A stretch of 64,000 nucleotides of DNA. Source: Pigmentiphaga sp. NML030171 (GTDB lineage Bacteria > Pseudomonadota > Gammaproteobacteria > Burkholderiales > Burkholderiaceae_B). The notes beneath the pieces were generated by a model. It was not told the origin of the DNA. It did no database searches and saw only the letters and a program-made list of their open reading frames with translations. Made by a program: the position numbers and the translations under genes. Of this stretch, positions 63,049 to 64,000 are shown piece after piece (the stretch's first letter is position 1; every line of letters begins with the position of its first letter). The DNA lies in contig NZ_NINX01000046.1 in assembly GCF_002188635.1 (NCBI RefSeq), positions 1-64,000 of the forward strand. Reading direction: 5' to 3'.

Positions 63049-64000
63049 TCAGCTGCGTACATATTTCCCCGGGGCGTCGCAAATAGTGGGATATCCACGG
63101 GATTCGGCCCCCATGAGCGGAGGCGCAACACCTTCACCAGAGCGCTCTCGAAGCCATGCTGACCATGCCGGCCACCACGAATCTAGATGCGTCTGTGCAG
63201 TGGCTTGCCACTCGTCCGGCGCCATGTACCCCTCATTCACGGCGCGCGTATGGATTTGATACTGGCGCTTGCCTCGGCCAGGCTCGCTCACGATGCCGCC
63301 GTTGTGCCCTCCGGTGGTCAATACAAAAGTCAGTTCGGCTGAAGACAGGAGATGCAGCTTGTAGACGGAGCGCCACGGCGCAATATGATCGGAGGCAGTG
63401 CCGACGCAAAACATCGGTACGGTGATGTTTCCCACTGAAACCGGACGACCCAGGACGGGATAGCGCCCTGCGCTGAGATCATTATTCAGGTAAAGGCGTC
63501 GGAGATATTGCGAATGCATCTTCGCCGGCAGGCGAGTCCCATCGGCATTCCAAGCCATCAGGTCGGTCATTGGCCGACGATCGCCCAACACGTACTCGTC
63601 GATCATGCGAGACCATACAAGATCGTAGGCGCGCAGTAGCTGGAAAGCGCCACTCATCTGGCTTGAACTCAAGTAGCCTGTTTGAGCCATACTGGCCTCC
63701 AATAGCGCCACCTGGCTCTGGTTGATGAGAAGGCCAAGCTCGCCTGGCTCGCTGAAGTCCGTCTGCGCAGCCAGCAGGCTTACGGACGCCAGCCGCGTAT
63801 CGCCATCGCGCGCCATGGCCGAGGCCCCAATAGACAGCAATGTCCCGCCCAGGCAATAGCCAGCCGCGTGGATTTCCTGCTCGGGGACGATGGATGTCAC
63901 GGCGTCCAGCGCCGCACGCAAGCCGAGCTCAAGATACTCATCCATGCCCAAGTCTCGATCACCAGCATCCGGATTTTTCCAGGAGATGCAAAAAACCGTA
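63049..64000 (-). CDS. phaC: Poly(3-hydroxyalkanoate) synthase, C-terminal part (runs off right edge)
   Basis: An open frame without a start inside the window, about 317 residues. The segment CISWKNPDAGDRDLGMDEYL followed by AAGYCLGGTLLSIGA is the catalytic region of class I PHA synthases, with the nucleophilic Cys in the lipase-like GYCLGG box. The Asp is in GTASDHIAPW and the His in TTGGHNGGIVSEP. It polymerises hydroxyacyl-CoA into storage granules. The family's N-terminal about 250 residues should lie beyond base 64000. It is followed by the Usp gene 86 bp downstream on the same strand. Confidence 0.9.
   Translation of the reverse strand, partial: TVFCISWKNPDAGDRDLGMDEYLELGLRAALDAVTSIVPEQEIHAAGYCLGGTLLSIGASAMARDGDTRLASVSLLAAQTDFSEPGELGLLINQSQVALLEASMAQTGYLSSSQMSGAFQLLRAYDLVWSRMIDEYVLGDRRPMTDLMAWNADGTRLPAKMHSQYLRRLYLNNDLSAGRYPVLGRPVSVGNITVPMFCVGTASDHIAPWRSVYKLHLLSSAELTFVLTTGGHNGGIVSEPGRGKRQYQIHTRAVNEGYMAPDEWQATAQTHLDSWWPAWSAWLRERSGEGVAPPLMGAESRGYPTICDAPGKYVRS

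Overview
The window looks like chromosomal DNA of a high-GC betaproteobacterium of the order Burkholderiales, most probably family Alcaligenaceae (Bordetella/Achromobacter-like). This is inferred from the GC-rich coding style, two Bug-type (tripartite tricarboxylate) periplasmic receptors, a complete sbp-cysTWA-cysHDN sulfate operon with an Fe-S type CysH, and the gene orders rpsP-rimM-trmD-rplS and yebC-purD-hemF-nadD-rsfS-rlmH-maf-rng. No rRNA, tRNA or CRISPR array was seen.

Region by region. 1-7 kb: edge of a proline-rich lipoprotein gene, a histone-deacetylase-family amidohydrolase, etfBA with a large acyl-CoA dehydrogenase, a small serine hydrolase, a Prx6-type peroxiredoxin and a DoxX protein. 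7-15 kb: cysB divergent from a seven-gene sulfate uptake and reduction operon. 15-21 kb: a UvrD-like helicase with a C-terminal DUF5710 module coupled to a YbaN-like membrane protein, then a Bug receptor with a decayed short-chain dehydrogenase, a GntR regulator and an alpha/beta hydrolase. 21-28 kb: a radical SAM gene with a near-consensus LexA box at its start, a small TM2-like membrane protein, the rpsP ribosomal/tRNA-modification operon with a clear terminator, a CoA pyrophosphatase and housekeeping unknowns. 28-33 kb: a LysR-controlled aromatic catabolic operon (HbpS-like protein, extradiol-type VOC dioxygenase, MhpA-like FAD monooxygenase, Bug receptor). 33-41 kb: thioesterase, acetyltransferase and the minus-strand housekeeping operon yebC to rng. 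41-54 kb: a HerA-like ATPase, a MarR-EmrAB-type efflux locus, a peptidoglycan amidase, upp, quinone reductase, LpxO-like hydroxylase, an MFS carrier and a GntR regulator. 54-56.5 kb: a Rieske oxygenase and a glutamine-synthetase-like ligase whose 3' end is cut off by an IS3-family element. 57.8-64 kb: a lower-GC minus-strand accessory block (phosphoketolase-like enzyme, ribose-phosphate pyrophosphokinase, LpxR-like outer-membrane protein, universal stress protein, PHA synthase) that runs off the right edge.

The most notable non-coding signal is a family of five roughly 80-bp units at 15046, 33154, 33321, 36645 and 37236. Every copy has the same polarity relative to the stop codon of the gene it follows, and the predicted hairpins keep their pairing by compensatory changes between copies. 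Two inverted copies, joined by a perfect 25-bp inverted repeat, make a 247-bp near-palindrome between two convergent genes. The most notable gene system is the IS-bounded metabolic/stress block at the right end. Regulatory sites with visible dyads were found for the LexA-box gene, the MarR locus, both GntR loci, the LysR locus and the etf promoter.
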